Of a stretch of DNA of 64,000 nucleotides, positions 21,661 through 29,981 are shown in pieces. The position numbers were made by a program, and so were the translations under genes. Under the pieces are notes generated by a model that saw only the letters and a list, made by a program, of their open reading frames with translations, was not told the origin of the DNA and ran no database searches. Position 1 is the stretch's first letter; every line of letters starts with the position of its first letter. Source of the stretch: JADJRG01 sp964474905 (lineage in GTDB: Bacteria > Myxococcota_A > Polyangia > Nannocystales > Nannocystaceae). Where the stretch lies: positions 102,165 to 166,164 of the forward strand of contig CAYYUP010000005.1 of assembly GCA_964474905.1 (NCBI GenBank). The letters run 5' to 3'.

Positions 21661-23402
21661 TGTCGACGCGCATACCCGCTTACGCCTCTGCCCTCAAAAT
21701 CCTGCTGCTGCTCGGGGCCACGGGGCTCGCCTGCGCAGGACCCTCGTCGTCGGCCTCGCCCCGCTCCAAAGGTCAGACCGCAAAGGTCTTGCCAGAGGGC
21801 ACGACCGAGGTCAGGCCCGACCAAATCGCCGGTATTCGCAGCGAGATGCGCGAGGCCAGGCTCGTGACGGCACCCGCCAAGCGCTACGGGGCACCCGCCA
21901 AGCACGGGCTAAACGCCGGCGAACAACGCCTGCTGAAGGCCCTGGAGGGTCGAGGTCTGCGTCACGAACCAGGCCTCAGCCGAGTCGCCCGCGAGCTCGC
22001 CCGCACCGCGCCCGATCGCTTTAATATGCCGAGCGCGTTGATCGACGGGCTGATGAGCTGGGCCGGCATGGTCGAGCCACCGCCGCGGATCGGCATTGTC
22101 GAGGTCGAAGCACCTTGCGACACTAAACCCGAGACTCTCGGCTGCAGCGAGGCGATCACTGCGCTCGCCGGACAGCTGCAGGTGCTCGGCAAGAGTGCGG
22201 GCGAAGGCGGCGACGATTGGGTCGGCGTCGGCATCCACCGCGGCGACGACGGCATCTCTCGCTTCATCATCGCCCGCACCGAGCGCACGGTCGTGCTCGA
22301 GCCGATGCCCGTCGAGGTCGCCAAAAAAGCGACAACCGTGCTCAAAGGTCGACTGCTCGGCGGTCGCCAACATGCCCGCGTCGAGGTCGTCGATCCCGAC
22401 GGAAAATGGCAGCAAGTCACAGTCCGCGGCGGCAAGACCACAGGTGCCCGCTTCTCCGCCGAAGTCCGCTGCCTGGGGACGGGCGCCCATCGCATCGAGG
22501 TCATCGCGGACGGACCGCACGGCCCCGAAATAGCCGCAAATTTCTCGGTCTACTGCGGGGCTCAGGCGCCGCGCACCGTTACCTATCTGGTGGAGCACGT
22601 CGATCCGGGCATCGACGTCGCGGCGGTCGAGCGAGCAAATTTTAATGCTGTCAACCAGGCCCGCAAGCGCGGCGGACTGCCCCCTCTGCGCTGGCATAAC
22701 GGCGCCGCTGCGATCGCTCGAGCACACAGCCAAGACATGGTCAGCAATGGCTTCCTCGGCCACCGTTCACCGACCACCGGCATGGCCGGTGAGCGCTTCA
22801 AACGAGCGGGCCTCAGCGCGGCCATCCTGCGCGAGAACGTCGGCCGCGGCTACGGACCGGTGACCATCCACGGGGCGCTCATGAACAGCCCTGGCCATCG
22901 GATCAACATACTCGCAGAGGACGTGCGCATGGTCGGTATCGGCGCGGTAATCGGCGAGCCTGAGTCGACTGCAGTCGGCGCGCCGCGACCGATCTTCATC
23001 ACCCAAAACTTCCTGACGCTACCAGAAGCCGCGCCCGACGATCCCGTCGCCGAGCTGCGACGCAGAGTCGATGCGAGTCGGCAGCGAGCTAGCCTACCCC
23101 GGGTGATCTGGGATCCAAGTCTCGATCCGATGGCCCAACGCCTCGCCGATGGCATCGCCCGCGGCGACGAGAGCCGGGCTCGCAAGGCCCTGGGCACCGA
23201 ATTCCAGGCCAGCTCCTACGCGGCGATCAAGACCCAGCAGATCATCGCCGAGGACTTCTCTGCGTTCTCTGATCTCGATTTTTGGCGCCCGCGAAACGTC
23301 GCCGACGGCGTCGGTCAGGGCATCGCAACGATCCGAACAGGACCCAAAAAGGGCTCGATCCTGCTAATCGTGATTCTCGCGGACAAGAGCCCCTCGCCAT
23401 AA
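21660..23402 (+). CDS. CAP (SCP/PR1)-domain lipoprotein
   Basis: 580 aa. A hydrophobic signal ends GLAC, a non-ideal lipobox. The first 300 residues have no recognised domain. A CAP superfamily domain follows (about 320-460): NFNAVNQARKRGGLPPLRW, IARAHSQDMVSNGFLGHRSP, AGLSAAILRENVG, and GALMNSPGHRINIL, with the paired His of the family (GHRSP and GHR). CAP proteins are secreted and often act on walls, lipids or other cells. The C-terminal 110 residues are unassigned. Start ATG at 21660 overlaps the stop of the CBM9-like lipoprotein gene by one base, so both should be made together and act at the cell surface. Confidence 0.82.
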   Translation: MSTRIPAYASALKILLLLGATGLACAGPSSSASPRSKGQTAKVLPEGTTEVRPDQIAGIRSEMREARLVTAPAKRYGAPAKHGLNAGEQRLLKALEGRGLRHEPGLSRVARELARTAPDRFNMPSALIDGLMSWAGMVEPPPRIGIVEVEAPCDTKPETLGCSEAITALAGQLQVLGKSAGEGGDDWVGVGIHRGDDGISRFIIARTERTVVLEPMPVEVAKKATTVLKGRLLGGRQHARVEVVDPDGKWQQVTVRGGKTTGARFSAEVRCLGTGAHRIEVIADGPHGPEIAANFSVYCGAQAPRTVTYLVEHVDPGIDVAAVERANFNAVNQARKRGGLPPLRWHNGAAAIARAHSQDMVSNGFLGHRSPTTGMAGERFKRAGLSAAILRENVGRGYGPVTIHGALMNSPGHRINILAEDVRMVGIGAVIGEPESTAVGAPRPIFITQNFLTLPEAAPDDPVAELRRRVDASRQRASLPRVIWDPSLDPMAQRLADGIARGDESRARKALGTEFQASSYAAIKTQQIIAEDFSAFSDLDFWRPRNVADGVGQGIATIRTGPKKGSILLIVILADKSPSP

Positions 23403-23852
23403 GCACGCACGACCCTAAAGACCGGTTAAGCGCTGCGATCGTACCCGCCAACGAGCCCGAGCCATCCGCTGCACTCGATCAACCAGACGCAGCGAACCCT
23501 GGCCGCCGCGGATGAGACCGCAGCTTTGCCCAGCGGTCATTCAGAGCCAAAAAAAGATAATCTCGATGGGCAATTATATGATCATATAATTGCTTACCTA
23601 CCGGCACCCTCTCGATCGCAAGAGCTGCAAATCATGCATGCAGACTTCCCCCCAAGGCCTGCTTCTCGCAGAAGTGACACATCCGTCGCACTATAGTTGC
23701 ACCGTTTGCGACGATTTCTTCCCCAGAACCTGTAGAACACCTTCGCAGGCTCACCAGCGCTCGGTATGCTTCTTGCTCTTGTTGGCGCCTGAGCGCCGTG
23801 GCCCTCCACGACCCCCGCGGCCAGGGCCGCATTCGCCCTCGAAAGCAACCCC
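23403..23852. other. Intergenic region upstream of the MBL-fold gene
   Basis: 450 bp without a credible gene. It holds a perfect 22-bp palindrome at 23571-23592 in an AT-rich patch, about 260 bp before the next start. The short open frame between the palindrome and the MBL gene is rich in Cys and Pro and shows no coding character, so I do not call it. Confidence 0.55.
23571..23592. promoter_or_regulatory. Perfect 22-bp AT-rich palindrome, probable operator
   Basis: CAATTATATGA is followed without a gap by its exact reverse complement TCATATAATTG. It is the most AT-rich stretch for several kilobases. ArsR-family repressors such as BigR, which control persulfide-dioxygenase-type MBL genes, bind AT-rich palindromes, so this may be the operator of the gene starting at 23853. 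No such repressor is encoded in the window. Confidence 0.5.
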
Positions 23853-24737
23853 ATGATCAACATTGAGGCATTCTTCGACCCGCGCACCTTCACCCTTACG
23901 TATGTGGTCTCCGACCCAAGCAGCAAAGATGCGATCATCATCGATCCTGTACTCGACTACGAGCCCGTCGGATCCAAGGTGTCCCACGAGTCGCTCGGCA
24001 AGGTGCTGACCTTCGTCCGCAAGCAAGAGCTCAAGGTGCACGCGATCCTCGAGACGCACGCCCACGCCGATCACCTCTCTGGGTCGCAAGAGCTAAAGAG
24101 CGCGCTGCCGGGCGCCAAAGTCATCATCGGCGCCAAGATCACGGCGGTTCAAGACCTCTTCAAGGGCTTCTTTAACCTGCCCGCCGACTTTCCAACCGAC
24201 GGTCGCCAGTTCGATCAACTCCTCGAGGACAACGAGGAGCTTGCGGCCGGCAGCCTGAGAATCAAGGCGCTCGCGACTCCGGGCCATACACCCGCTTGCC
24301 TCTCGTACCTGATCGAAGACGCGATCTTCACCGGCGACGCGCTCTTCATGCCGGACTACGGCACCGGTCGCTGCGACTTCCCCGCAGGGGATGCCAAGGA
24401 CCTCTTCACCTCGGTCACCACGCGCCTCTACACGCTCGCCGATGAGACCCGCATCTTCGTCGGCCACGACTATCTCCCCAACGGTCGCGAACTCGCCTAC
24501 ACAAGCACAATCGGCGAATCGAAGGCCAAGAACATCCAGCTGCCAGAGGGTCGCGCAGAGGCGGAATTTGTCGCCTTTCGCACCAAGCGCGACGCGAGCT
24601 TGGCCGCGCCAACGCTGCTCTTTCAAAGCGTGCAGGCAAACATCGACGCCGGTAACTTGCCGGCCGCCGACAGCAATGGCCGCCACTATTTTCGGATCCC
24701 GATCATGCTGCCGGCCGCGTCCCAAAAAGCCGAGTGA
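23853..24737 (+). CDS. MBL-fold hydrolase, persulfide dioxygenase (Blh/ETHE1)-like
   Basis: 294 aa. The metallo-beta-lactamase metal motif is H69-x-H71-x-D73-H74 (ETHAHADHLSG), followed by TPGHTPACLSY, FTGDALFMPDYGTGRCDFP and FVGHDYLPNG. This spacing, with GTGRCDFP after the GD, is that of the Blh/ETHE1 group, which oxidise glutathione persulfide or related sulfane sulfur with a single iron. No rhodanese domain is fused. It would act in sulfide detoxification in the cytoplasm. The AT-rich palindrome 260 bp upstream may be its control site. Confidence 0.83.
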   Translation: MINIEAFFDPRTFTLTYVVSDPSSKDAIIIDPVLDYEPVGSKVSHESLGKVLTFVRKQELKVHAILETHAHADHLSGSQELKSALPGAKVIIGAKITAVQDLFKGFFNLPADFPTDGRQFDQLLEDNEELAAGSLRIKALATPGHTPACLSYLIEDAIFTGDALFMPDYGTGRCDFPAGDAKDLFTSVTTRLYTLADETRIFVGHDYLPNGRELAYTSTIGESKAKNIQLPEGRAEAEFVAFRTKRDASLAAPTLLFQSVQANIDAGNLPAADSNGRHYFRIPIMLPAASQKAE

Positions 24738-24763
24738 CACCCGGCTGCGCCGCACCTGACTCA

Positions 24764-24803
24764 GGTCCTCCTATCGGCTCTCCTTGCCGACCTGGAGGAC
24801 CTG
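24764..24803 (+). other. Strong two-part stem-loop
   Basis: AGGTCCTCC (24764-24772) pairs perfectly with GGAGGACCT (24795-24803); inside it CGGC (24776-24779) pairs with GCCG (24787-24790) around a 7-nt loop. It lies between the MBL gene stop and the small membrane protein. No T-tract follows, so it is not a typical terminator; a transcript-end structure or leader element are options. Confidence 0.5.
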
Positions 24804-24861
24804 CTGCTGGTGTATGATCAATAGTTTGCGAACGCATGGCCCCCGAGGCATCGTTAGTCCT

Positions 24862-25059
24862 ATGGCCACCTCCAAGCGCGCGCTCACGATCGGTGCAATC
24901 TGCGGCATACTCGCGGCGGCGCTCAACGCCTGGGTCCTCTTGTACTGGCTGGGCTTCGGCTATTGGTACCTCGCCCTGGTCGTGCCCCTCTGCCTGGTCA
25001 CGATGCAGGCGGTCGGCAGCAGCGTCGCAAAGATTCTGACCGGCATCGAGCGCCGTTAA
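24862..25059 (+). CDS. Small two-helix membrane protein
   Basis: 65 aa from the ATG at 24862 (MATSKRALTIG). Two hydrophobic segments (about 9-30 and 34-53, the second starting YWYLALVVPLCLV) separated by a short Gly/Tyr turn. Function unknown. Its last bases overlap the end of the convergent 25056-26858 gene by 4 nt. A longer upstream frame exists but adds Cys-rich sequence that overlaps the stem-loop and is unlikely. Confidence 0.45.
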   Translation: MATSKRALTIGAICGILAAALNAWVLLYWLGFGYWYLALVVPLCLVTMQAVGSSVAKILTGIERR

Positions 25060-26858
25060 GCGCCTGCCAGCGCGGGACTCCTCGCCCAACGAGCGAGCTC
25101 CTCGATGCGGCTGCGCTCGCGAGCCGTCATGTACACACGCGGCGCCTCCGAGGCGATCTGCAGGGCTCGCCCCGCGTTCTCCTGGTTTTGTTGCATCGCG
25201 TAGACCAGCGCAGCCGCGTAACGCACCGCTGCAGGTGCGTTGCCGTAGAGGGTGCGATTCTCTGGACCGTCCCACTCGTTTCCGACCTCTGCCAGAACCG
25301 CGAGCAGCCGGTACGCCTCGGCCAGGTGTCCACTGAGCGCGGCGACCCGCACGAGTGAAGAACCCGCGGCGTAGAGCGTGTCGTTGCTCTTGGCGACCAC
25401 GCCGCTAAATCCAGAAAACCACCACTCTACAAACCCCCAGGCGGCCTCGTGATCATCACGCTCGAGTGCCTGCTCTGCCTTCATCACGGCCGCGTAGAGC
25501 ACCAGCTGCGACTGCGGGATTTCCGTGAGCCGTCGGTAACCGCTGGTCCGCGTCACCGCACCCGGAGGACCCGATGCGCACTCGGTCAGCCACACCGCAG
25601 GTGGTGGCGGATCCATGCGCGCGAGCGGTGCAATTCGCCGCGCCCGCTCGGCCTGCTCTGTCCTTGACGAGCCCATCACCAAGGCTATCGGAGTGCCTAC
25701 ATAGATCATCGTGAAGATCGCGATGAACACAGTGATCAGGAAGTGAAGCCCGAACAACGTCGCGACTACGCAGAGGGCCGCGATCGACCCGTAGGACGCC
25801 ATGAACGCGGCCTTGAGCGCACCGCGTGAGACCGGGACCATGTCCGCGTCGGTAACGCGAACAAGCTCGGAGACCTCCAGGGGTGCCAATACCGCGAGGC
25901 TCGCCGTATCGTCGGTATCGACCTCGGGTGAGATCACCCGATAGCCGCCTTCGACGAGGATCTGCATGTTGGGGAAGAGGCGCCGCAGCAGGTCTCGATA
26001 GAGGCCGGTAGGATCCCCGTGCACACGCGCGTGCAACTCGTCCTGTAGATACGAGAGGCGCTCTGCCACCACAGCCTGGACGATGATATGCAACGTCGGC
26101 AGGCTGCTCCTGAGACAGGAGGCCTCGACGTCGCCCCAGGCAGCTGCCAGGGGGCCATCCGCGCCCCGACTCGCGCACTCCAATGCCCTCAACGTCGCCA
26201 AAAGGGCGGTGCCTTCCTCACCCTCGGGGTCGTCAGCGAATGCCTCGACCAATGCGATCCCGGAGTCCATAAAGCTCCCCGGCGAGAGCCAAGCGAGGAT
26301 CGAACGGAGTACCTCGCCGCGTAGGCCGGTCTCCCAGCTCCGCCGCCGCCGCGGACGATCGATGTCTTGCTCATGGATCGACAGAGCTTCGATCGCCCCC
26401 TCGATATCCCCTCGCTCAATCCTCGCAAGAGCGATCGTCGCTGCAGCTTCGAGGCGGACCTCGGGCAGAACCGCCGAGGCGGCGATGGCCCTTAACGCCG
26501 CTAATCCGCGCGTGGGCTCAGCTTGGTACAGCGACAGGGCCTTGGCCAATCGCGGTTTGCCTCGCTCAGAGAAGGCATGGTTCGCGACGAACATCGCCAG
26601 CGGAGCTGCGAGGCACCCGAGAAAGTACGAGCCCAAGCCAAGGCCAAGCAGCTCTCCAGCCACCGCGACGGTAAGAGCCAGGCCGACAGGTGCGCCAAAG
26701 GCGATCACGAAGACCTTCCAGCCCTCGGCGTTCCCGCTTGGAAAGAATGTTGGAGCGCTTTTTAGCGCTGCCGGCGTGCGAAGAGCCAGCGCCGTCGACG
26801 GGCCCAATTGCCTGTCGCCGCCGCCGGCTCGATCGCTTTGTTGCCCGATTCGCTGCAC
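25056..26858 (-). CDS. Unrecognised membrane protein with helical repeats
   Basis: 600 aa from a GTG start; the exact start is uncertain because the first 40 residues look untypical. Two hydrophobic segments near residues 48-95 (VFVIAFGAPVGLALTVAVAGEL, YFLGCLAAPLAMFVANHAF) and two more near 355-400 (SIAALCVVATLFGLHFLITVFIAIFTMIYVGTPIALVMG) separate two helical regions (about 105-330 and 430-600). The helical regions have the Ala/Leu/Glu spacing of TPR- or Sel1-like repeats, for example RLEAAATIALARIERGDIEGAIEAL. I know no function. It may be the membrane platform for a protein complex, which is inference. Confidence 0.6.
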   Translation of the reverse strand: MQRIGQQSDRAGGGDRQLGPSTALALRTPAALKSAPTFFPSGNAEGWKVFVIAFGAPVGLALTVAVAGELLGLGLGSYFLGCLAAPLAMFVANHAFSERGKPRLAKALSLYQAEPTRGLAALRAIAASAVLPEVRLEAAATIALARIERGDIEGAIEALSIHEQDIDRPRRRRSWETGLRGEVLRSILAWLSPGSFMDSGIALVEAFADDPEGEEGTALLATLRALECASRGADGPLAAAWGDVEASCLRSSLPTLHIIVQAVVAERLSYLQDELHARVHGDPTGLYRDLLRRLFPNMQILVEGGYRVISPEVDTDDTASLAVLAPLEVSELVRVTDADMVPVSRGALKAAFMASYGSIAALCVVATLFGLHFLITVFIAIFTMIYVGTPIALVMGSSRTEQAERARRIAPLARMDPPPPAVWLTECASGPPGAVTRTSGYRRLTEIPQSQLVLYAAVMKAEQALERDDHEAAWGFVEWWFSGFSGVVAKSNDTLYAAGSSLVRVAALSGHLAEAYRLLAVLAEVGNEWDGPENRTLYGNAPAAVRYAAALVYAMQQNQENAGRALQIASEAPRVYMTARERSRIEELARWARSPALAGA

Positions 26859-26891
26859 TTAGCGCCAATCGGCCATCATTATATCCGGGGC

Positions 26892-27227
26892 TCAGGCCGC
26901 GGCATCGTACTGCGCGTCGCCAAAACCAAGCATCGGGACAAAGATGAACCCGAGCAAGGTCATACCGACACCATAGCCAGCGCCCTTCCCAAACTTCTGC
27001 GCGATCGCGATGAAGAGGAGGAACGCACAGATCAAGTTCACGAGCGGGATGAAGAAAAGCACGACCCACCAGCCGGGCTTGCCGGCGATTTGCGTCATGA
27101 CATAGAGGTTGTAGATGGGCACGAGCGAGGCCCAACCAGGTTGTCCAGCCTTGGTGAAGACCTTCCAAAAACCCGCGATGACGCAGACAGAGACGGCCAA
27201 TTGAATGATGAGGGTGATGTATTCCAC
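26892..27227 (-). CDS. Small membrane protein, DUF5684-like
   Basis: 111 aa with four hydrophobic segments. The pattern WKVFTKAGQPGWASLVPIYN, LYVMTQIAGKPGWWVVLFFIPLVN and IAQKFGKGAGYGVGMTLLGFIFVPMLGFG is that of the DUF5684 family, where these helices stand alone or are fused to signal peptidase I. The function is unknown. It lies 33 bp downstream of the start of the previous gene on the same strand and could be its operon partner. Confidence 0.75.
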   Translation of the reverse strand: MEYITLIIQLAVSVCVIAGFWKVFTKAGQPGWASLVPIYNLYVMTQIAGKPGWWVVLFFIPLVNLICAFLLFIAIAQKFGKGAGYGVGMTLLGFIFVPMLGFGDAQYDAAA

Positions 27228-27543
27228 GGTCAGCTAGCTTCCAGAGTGAGTGGGCCCCAGTGTGCCCCTGATCTCCGATGAAAACAAACAGGAAAGGGAG
27301 TCCGTGGGCGATTTTTGCGACCCTGATCGGGCAAGCAAGATCCGGCTGAAAGCCCGCCCTCCTCACGGCCCAGTGCTCGAAAAGGCGATCTCGCTTACAT
27401 AATAATCAAGGATCGCGGTATTCGCACACCCCTAAAAAGGCTCGTTCCTCGCACTTGGCCTGCGGACAGCCCATCTACAGCCCTTGTTTCGTCCCTAGGC
27501 ATCGCCTCAGCTAAAATTTATCGGCTCCGGGTAGATCCCGGTT
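27228..27543. other. Intergenic region between DUF5684 gene and rtcA
   Basis: 316 bp with no supported gene. It contains AT-richer patches near 27400 and 27510 that could hold the promoter of the leftward DUF5684 gene, and a short hairpin next to the rtcA stop. Nothing else is evident. Confidence 0.5.
27527..27541 (-). terminator. Possible terminator hairpin of rtcBA
   Basis: CCGGG and CCCGG (5 bp) around a 5-nt loop sit 2 bp past the rtcA stop. In the leftward direction the sequence continues into AGCCGATAAATTTTA, so the T-rich tail is weak. A likely but imperfect transcript end. Confidence 0.35.
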
Positions 27544-28578
27544 TCAGCGAGATACCTCGATCGTCGCCGTGCCGCACTCATGCCGAGTGACCGTCGGTGC
27601 GACCTCAACGAAGGCTGCGATCACCTCGGCGTTGGTATGTGTGTGCGGAGTCGGCCGCAGAGTGAGGATCTTGGAGTCACCTGCGAGCGTCATCGGGATC
27701 AGCAATTGATCCGCCAAGTGTCGTCCCACGGGCGCACCGCTAGCCAGGTAGGCCCGAACGCCGTCGACCGCAGCACGGGCGACAGCCTCCGCCCGCACGC
27801 CGACCGAGCCAAAGGACGAGCTCATCTCACAGAGCGACGACCAGGTTGCCAGCGTCAATGCACAGCCTGGACCGGGGCTCTCGACCTCGGCGATGACCAG
27901 CTCCTCCGCCGACCAGCCCAAGCGCTTTGCGACCACCCTAAGCTCGCGCTCGGCAACCGACCTCGGCAACTTAGAGATGTACGCCGTCGCCCGCCTGCGG
28001 GTGATCGCAGCCCGCTCCACAAGCTGCAGCGGACGCCACTCGTGACCGCCCTCGATCTCGATCTCGACGATGCCTCCACCCGCCGGATAAAACCCGTGAC
28101 GAACAAGGCGCGCCTCGATGACCGCCCCCATGCCCCGGAGGATCGGAAACAGCACCTCATCAAGGAAGTCAAAAGGAGGCGCCATCGCAGCATGCGTGCC
28201 GCCCTCGAGGCGCACACGGGAGCGCCCCTCGGCACAGAGCAGCGGCCAGAGCACAGTCTGCAGGACCAACGAGGTCGAGCCCGCAGAGCCGATCTTAAAG
28301 GTGTAATCGCCGTGACGCAGCGCCCTCGGGGTGAAACGGATCTCGGTGGAGCCGAGCTCGTCTCCCTCGACCACCGCATCGCCGATCATCGCCGCAGCCC
28401 GCAGCGCCGTGAGGTGCTGACGCAGCAGCCCCGGACGCTTGCGCCCAGCCCGGATCGAGCGCACACACAGCGGCCGACGATGCATCAACGCCATCGCCAA
28501 GGAGGTCCGCAACACCTGGCCGCCGCCCTCCCCCATCGCACCATCGATCCGCACAGCCGTGTCTTCATGTCTGATCAT
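27544..28578 (-). CDS. rtcA: RNA 3'-terminal phosphate cyclase RtcA
   Basis: 344 aa from the ATG at 28578. RtcA converts an RNA 3'-phosphate to a 2',3'-cyclic phosphate via a His-AMP intermediate. Visible family features: IDGAMGEGGGQVLRTSLAMAL at the start, GTHAAMAPPFDFL, RHGFYPAGGG, APVGRHLADQLLIPM, and the nucleotidylated His at about H312 in PHTHTN (equivalent of the H309 region in E. coli). Length matches the family. The gene starts 8 nt after the rtcB stop, so it is the second gene of rtcBA. It acts in the cytoplasm in RNA repair with the ligase RtcB. Regulation is expected through RtcR and sigma-54. Confidence 0.95.
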   Translation of the reverse strand: MIRHEDTAVRIDGAMGEGGGQVLRTSLAMALMHRRPLCVRSIRAGRKRPGLLRQHLTALRAAAMIGDAVVEGDELGSTEIRFTPRALRHGDYTFKIGSAGSTSLVLQTVLWPLLCAEGRSRVRLEGGTHAAMAPPFDFLDEVLFPILRGMGAVIEARLVRHGFYPAGGGIVEIEIEGGHEWRPLQLVERAAITRRRATAYISKLPRSVAERELRVVAKRLGWSAEELVIAEVESPGPGCALTLATWSSLCEMSSSFGSVGVRAEAVARAAVDGVRAYLASGAPVGRHLADQLLIPMTLAGDSKILTLRPTPHTHTNAEVIAAFVEVAPTVTRHECGTATIEVSR

Positions 28579-28586
28579 CGCAACTC

Positions 28587-29816
28587 TCAACCCTTCACGC
28601 AGAGCACCTGTCGGAGGCTGTGCACGACCTCGACGAGGTCCGCCTGGGCGGCCATCACCGCCTCGATCGATTTGTAGGCCGCGGGGGTCTCGTCGATCAC
28701 CGATGCGTCCTTGCGGCATTCGATGCCGGCGGTCGCCGCCTCGTGGTCGGCGACCGTAAAGCGGCGCTTGGCCTCGGTCCGCGACATCACCCGCCCCGCA
28801 CCGTGGCTACAGGAGCAGAAGCTCTCCGGGTTTCCCTTGCCGCGCACGATGTAGGAGCGCGCCCCCATGCTGCCCGGGATGATACCGAGTTCGCCCGCAC
28901 CGGCCCGCACTGCCCCCTTGCGGGTCACAAATACATCTTCGCCGTAATGATGCTCGCGGGCGACATAGTTGTGATGACAGTTGACCGCCAGATCACCGTG
29001 GCGAAACTCCGGCAGCGCGTCGCTGCGACGCAAGACCTCGAGCACCGCGCCCATCATCAGCTCTCGGCTTTGCCGTGCAAAATCCTGTGCCCACGAAACT
29101 GCCTCGATGTAGTCATCGAAGTGCTGGCTTCCCTCCGAAAGGTAGGCCAGGTCCAAATCCGGCAGATGGATAAACCAGCGTTTCATCTCCTCGCGGGCGA
29201 GGCGAATAAAGTGGGAGCCGATACGGTTGCCAACTCCCCGCGAACCGCTGTGAAGCATCACCCAGACCTTCTCGGCCTCGTCGAGGCAGACCTCGATGAA
29301 GTGGTTACCGCCGCCGAGCGTGCCCAGATGCACATAGGAATTCGCGCCCGCGATCGCCCGGTGCTTGTCGGTGATCACCTGGTGACGATCCGCGAGGCTC
29401 GCCCAGGCCTTTGAGACAGGTTTGGGCAAGTCGTGCCAACGACCGCGATCACGACCCCGCGAATGCCCGTGGGGCACGGCGGCCTCGATCTCGCTGCGCA
29501 ACGTCTTCAAGGTATCCGGCAGATCGGCGGCCACAAGGCTGGTACGGACCGCGATCATGCCGCAGCCGAGGTCGACACCGACTGCCGCGGGGATCACCGC
29601 GCCAATGGTCGGGATCACCGAACCTATCGTCGCACCGCGACCGACATGCGCGTCGGGCATCGCCGCGACCCAGCGGTGCACAAAGGGCATCGATGCCACG
29701 TTCGCGAGCTGCCGCAGCGCGCCCGACTCGATCGGCACGCCGCGAGTCCAACGCTTCACCGGCTTCGCGCCTTCGTGTTGATCGATCTCGTAGGGGAGGT
29801 CAGCTTGTGCGGTCAT
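28587..29816 (-). CDS. rtcB: RNA-splicing ligase RtcB
   Basis: 409 aa from the ATG at 29816, which has AAGGAG 7 nt upstream. RtcB joins 2',3'-cyclic-phosphate or 3'-phosphate RNA ends to 5'-OH ends using GTP and Mn2+. Metal-binding Cys is at C85 in GVDLGCGM; the HSGSRGVGN loop and the guanylated His H338 in SHGAGR follow. Size and spacing match the E. coli enzyme (H337). It is transcribed away from rtcR and in front of rtcA. The upstream region contains a sigma-54-type element at 29847-29864. Confidence 0.97.
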   Translation of the reverse strand: MTAQADLPYEIDQHEGAKPVKRWTRGVPIESGALRQLANVASMPFVHRWVAAMPDAHVGRGATIGSVIPTIGAVIPAAVGVDLGCGMIAVRTSLVAADLPDTLKTLRSEIEAAVPHGHSRGRDRGRWHDLPKPVSKAWASLADRHQVITDKHRAIAGANSYVHLGTLGGGNHFIEVCLDEAEKVWVMLHSGSRGVGNRIGSHFIRLAREEMKRWFIHLPDLDLAYLSEGSQHFDDYIEAVSWAQDFARQSRELMMGAVLEVLRRSDALPEFRHGDLAVNCHHNYVAREHHYGEDVFVTRKGAVRAGAGELGIIPGSMGARSYIVRGKGNPESFCSCSHGAGRVMSRTEAKRRFTVADHEAATAGIECRKDASVIDETPAAYKSIEAVMAAQADLVEVVHSLRQVLCVKG

Positions 29817-29846
29817 CTTCGTGCTCCTTGATGTCACTTGATTACT

Positions 29847-29864
29847 AAGCACTATCCATTCCGG
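29847..29864 (-). promoter_or_regulatory. Sigma-54-type -24/-12 promoter of rtcBA
   Basis: On the minus strand CGGAATGGATAGTGCTT contains GG and GC with exactly 10 nt between them, the spacing required for sigma-54. The GC is at 29849-29850 and the GG at 29861-29862; transcription would start about 20 nt before the rtcB ATG. The -24 part is overlapped by an inverted repeat (CCATTC, 4 nt, GAATGG). rtcBA of E. coli is sigma-54 dependent through RtcR. The match to TGGCAC is only partial. Confidence 0.55.
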
Positions 29865-29880
29865 TGAATGGAAATTTTAA

Positions 29881-29936
29881 AAATGTAATAAATGTAACTA
29901 CTTATGAAGCATCTTGGTTCGCAGGTTCATTCGCAG
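29881..29936. promoter_or_regulatory. Direct repeats in the rtcB-rtcR spacer, possible RtcR site
   Basis: AAATGTAAT (29881-29889) is followed at once by AAATGTAAC (29890-29898), and TTCGCAG occurs at 29918 and 29930, 12 nt apart. They lie upstream of the sigma-54 element as seen from rtcB, where an enhancer-binding protein should bind. No specific match is claimed. Confidence 0.35.
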
Positions 29937-29964
29937 CGATAAAAATATATAAAGAAATTATACC

Positions 29965-29974
29965 GTGATATCAC
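29965..29974. promoter_or_regulatory. GTGATATCAC palindrome before rtcR
   Basis: A perfect 10-bp palindrome that ends 7 nt before the GTG start of rtcR, so within its leader or promoter. It could be an autoregulatory site or chance. Confidence 0.3.
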
Positions 29975-29981
29975 CCAGGCC

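Noticed and set aside
23590..23856. Short Cys/Pro-rich frame between the palindrome and the MBL gene
   Set aside because: No start signal, no fold and it overlaps the next start; most likely chance.
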